Of a stretch of 64,000 bases of DNA, positions 63,547 to 64,000 are shown piece after piece. The position numbers and the translations under genes were made by a program. The DNA comes from Burhinus oedicnemus (lineage: Eukaryota; Chordata; Aves; Charadriiformes; Burhinidae): contig VFFE01007869.1 in the NCBI GenBank assembly GCA_008921705.1, forward strand, positions 202,470 through 266,469, given 5' to 3'. Every line of letters begins with the position of its first letter. The first letter of the stretch is position 1. Below the pieces are notes generated by a model. That model ran no database searches, was not told the origin of the DNA, and saw only the letters and a program-made list of their open reading frames with translations.

Positions 63547-63764
63547 CGTGGCGGCTCCCCGCCCGCCGGGCACGTGTGGCGGGGTGAGGCGGGCCGGGTC
63601 CCGGGGCGTCGCCATCGCGCTGTGCCCTCGCCGGGGTTGGGGGGGAGGTGGTTGGGTCCCCCTCCCCTTGTCCCGGGGCTCTCCGCCGCCGGGGCTCCGA
63701 GCCGACCCTCTCGCTTGCCTAGCAGCCCCCGCCAGCCCTCCTCTCCCCCTCCTCCGCCGCCGCC

Positions 63765-63929
63765 ATGGCCGACGAGCTCGACTTCACGACGGGCGATGCC
63801 GGCGCCTCCTTCACCTACCCCATGCAGTGCTCGGCGCTGCGGAAGAACGGCTTCGTGGTGCTCAAGGGGCGCCCCTGCAAGATCGTGGAGATGTCCACCT
63901 CCAAGACCGGCAAGCACGGCCACGCCAAG
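63765..63929 (+). CDS. EIF5A2: EIF5A2 first coding exon (residues 1-55)
   Basis: The exon is 165 nt from ATG in a GCCGCCATGG Kozak context to GTGAGC at 63930, phase 0. It reads [55 protein letters not shown]. eIF5A binds the ribosome E site and helps translate polyproline and other stalling stretches, and assists termination. K50 in TGK-HGHAK (codon 63912-63914) is the lysine that DHPS and DOHH convert to hypusine. TTGDAGAS...TYPMQ fits EIF5A2 rather than EIF5A (which has ETGDAGASATFP). Differences from human EIF5A2 as I recall it are L5 and F16. The remaining exons, covering about 98 residues, lie beyond the window. Confidence 0.96.
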
Positions 63930-64000
63930 GTGAGCGGCCCCGCGGTTGCCGGCCCGCCGAGCAGCCCCGCGGCCTGGCTGGCCCGGAGGGAAGGCTGCAG
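63930..64000 (+). other. EIF5A2: Start of EIF5A2 intron 1
   Basis: GTGAGC donor followed by GC-rich sequence to the window edge. Confidence 0.9.

Larger units (their letters stand above)
63250..64000 (+). promoter_or_regulatory. EIF5A2: EIF5A2 CpG island promoter
   Basis: This is strongly GC- and CpG-rich sequence without a TATA box. It contains GC boxes GGGGCGGGGC (63328-63337 and 63474-63483) and the inverse CCCCGCCCCC (63514-63523). It also has CCAAGATGGCGGC (63313-63325, matching the YY1 core AAGATGGCGGC), GGCGGGAAGTGACG (63374-63387, overlapping E2F- and ETS-like cores) and an E-box CACGTG (63571-63576). This is typical of a TATA-less housekeeping promoter. The transcription start cannot be placed. 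The island continues into the first intron past the window edge. Confidence 0.8.

Noticed and set aside
63246..63933. ORFs of 225 and 145 codons across the N gap, both strands
   Set aside because: They include undetermined residues from the 20-N gap, arise from GC-rich composition, and conflict with the clear EIF5A2 frame.

Overview
This window is ordinary nuclear DNA of a bird. It carries three head-to-tail, plus-strand protein genes whose order (TNIK, SLC2A2, EIF5A2) is the conserved vertebrate synteny block of human 3q26 and, as I recall, chicken chromosome 9. Avian origin is shown by four CR1 LINE copies, the CR1 'FADDTKLGG' reverse-transcriptase signature, and a 533-residue GLUT2 that matches the length and N-terminus I recall for chicken GLUT2. 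The species is not chicken itself, because several GLUT2 residues differ. No phage, CRISPR, plasmid or bacterial feature is present.

Layout. Positions 1-37290 hold the 3' half of TNIK: 18 coding exons, 2475 coding bases, 824 residues plus stop. All splice phases agree. The piece corresponds to human residues 537-1360, the second half of the linker and the complete CNH (citron homology) domain. It includes two of TNIK's known alternative cassettes, the 55-residue exon (3832-3996) and the 8-residue, 24-nt microexon (13564-13587). From 37291 to about 44.2 kb there is no credible ORF. This stretch holds TNIK 3'UTR and intergenic DNA with several AATAAA signals and an unexplained CpG-dense block. 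SLC2A2 (GLUT2, the low-affinity hexose carrier of liver and beta cells) is complete in 11 coding exons from 44687 to 54860. From 54861 to about 63.2 kb is SLC2A2 3'UTR plus intergenic DNA with two minus-strand CR1 copies. From about 63.25 kb a CpG island with GC boxes, an E-box and a YY1-type motif leads into the first coding exon of EIF5A2 (63765-63929), which contains the hypusination lysine K50. The remainder of EIF5A2 lies beyond the right edge. A 20-N assembly gap sits in that CpG island.

The three genes are neighbours by ancestry and do not form a pathway: TNIK is a Ste20-type signalling kinase, SLC2A2 a membrane transporter and EIF5A2 a translation factor.

I looked for an undescribed system on both strands and did not find one. 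The observations worth a second look are fine-grained: a decoy acceptor that would put a stop codon ahead of the TNIK microexon, a GLUT2 with QIS where mammalian GLUT2 has HVA, an orphan CpG-rich block downstream of TNIK, an approximately 44-bp duplicated element in two nearby TNIK introns, and AT-rich blocks that look like non-coding regulatory elements. Exon boundaries come from reading frame plus GT/AG sites. Comparisons with human and chicken proteins are from memory, not from an alignment.
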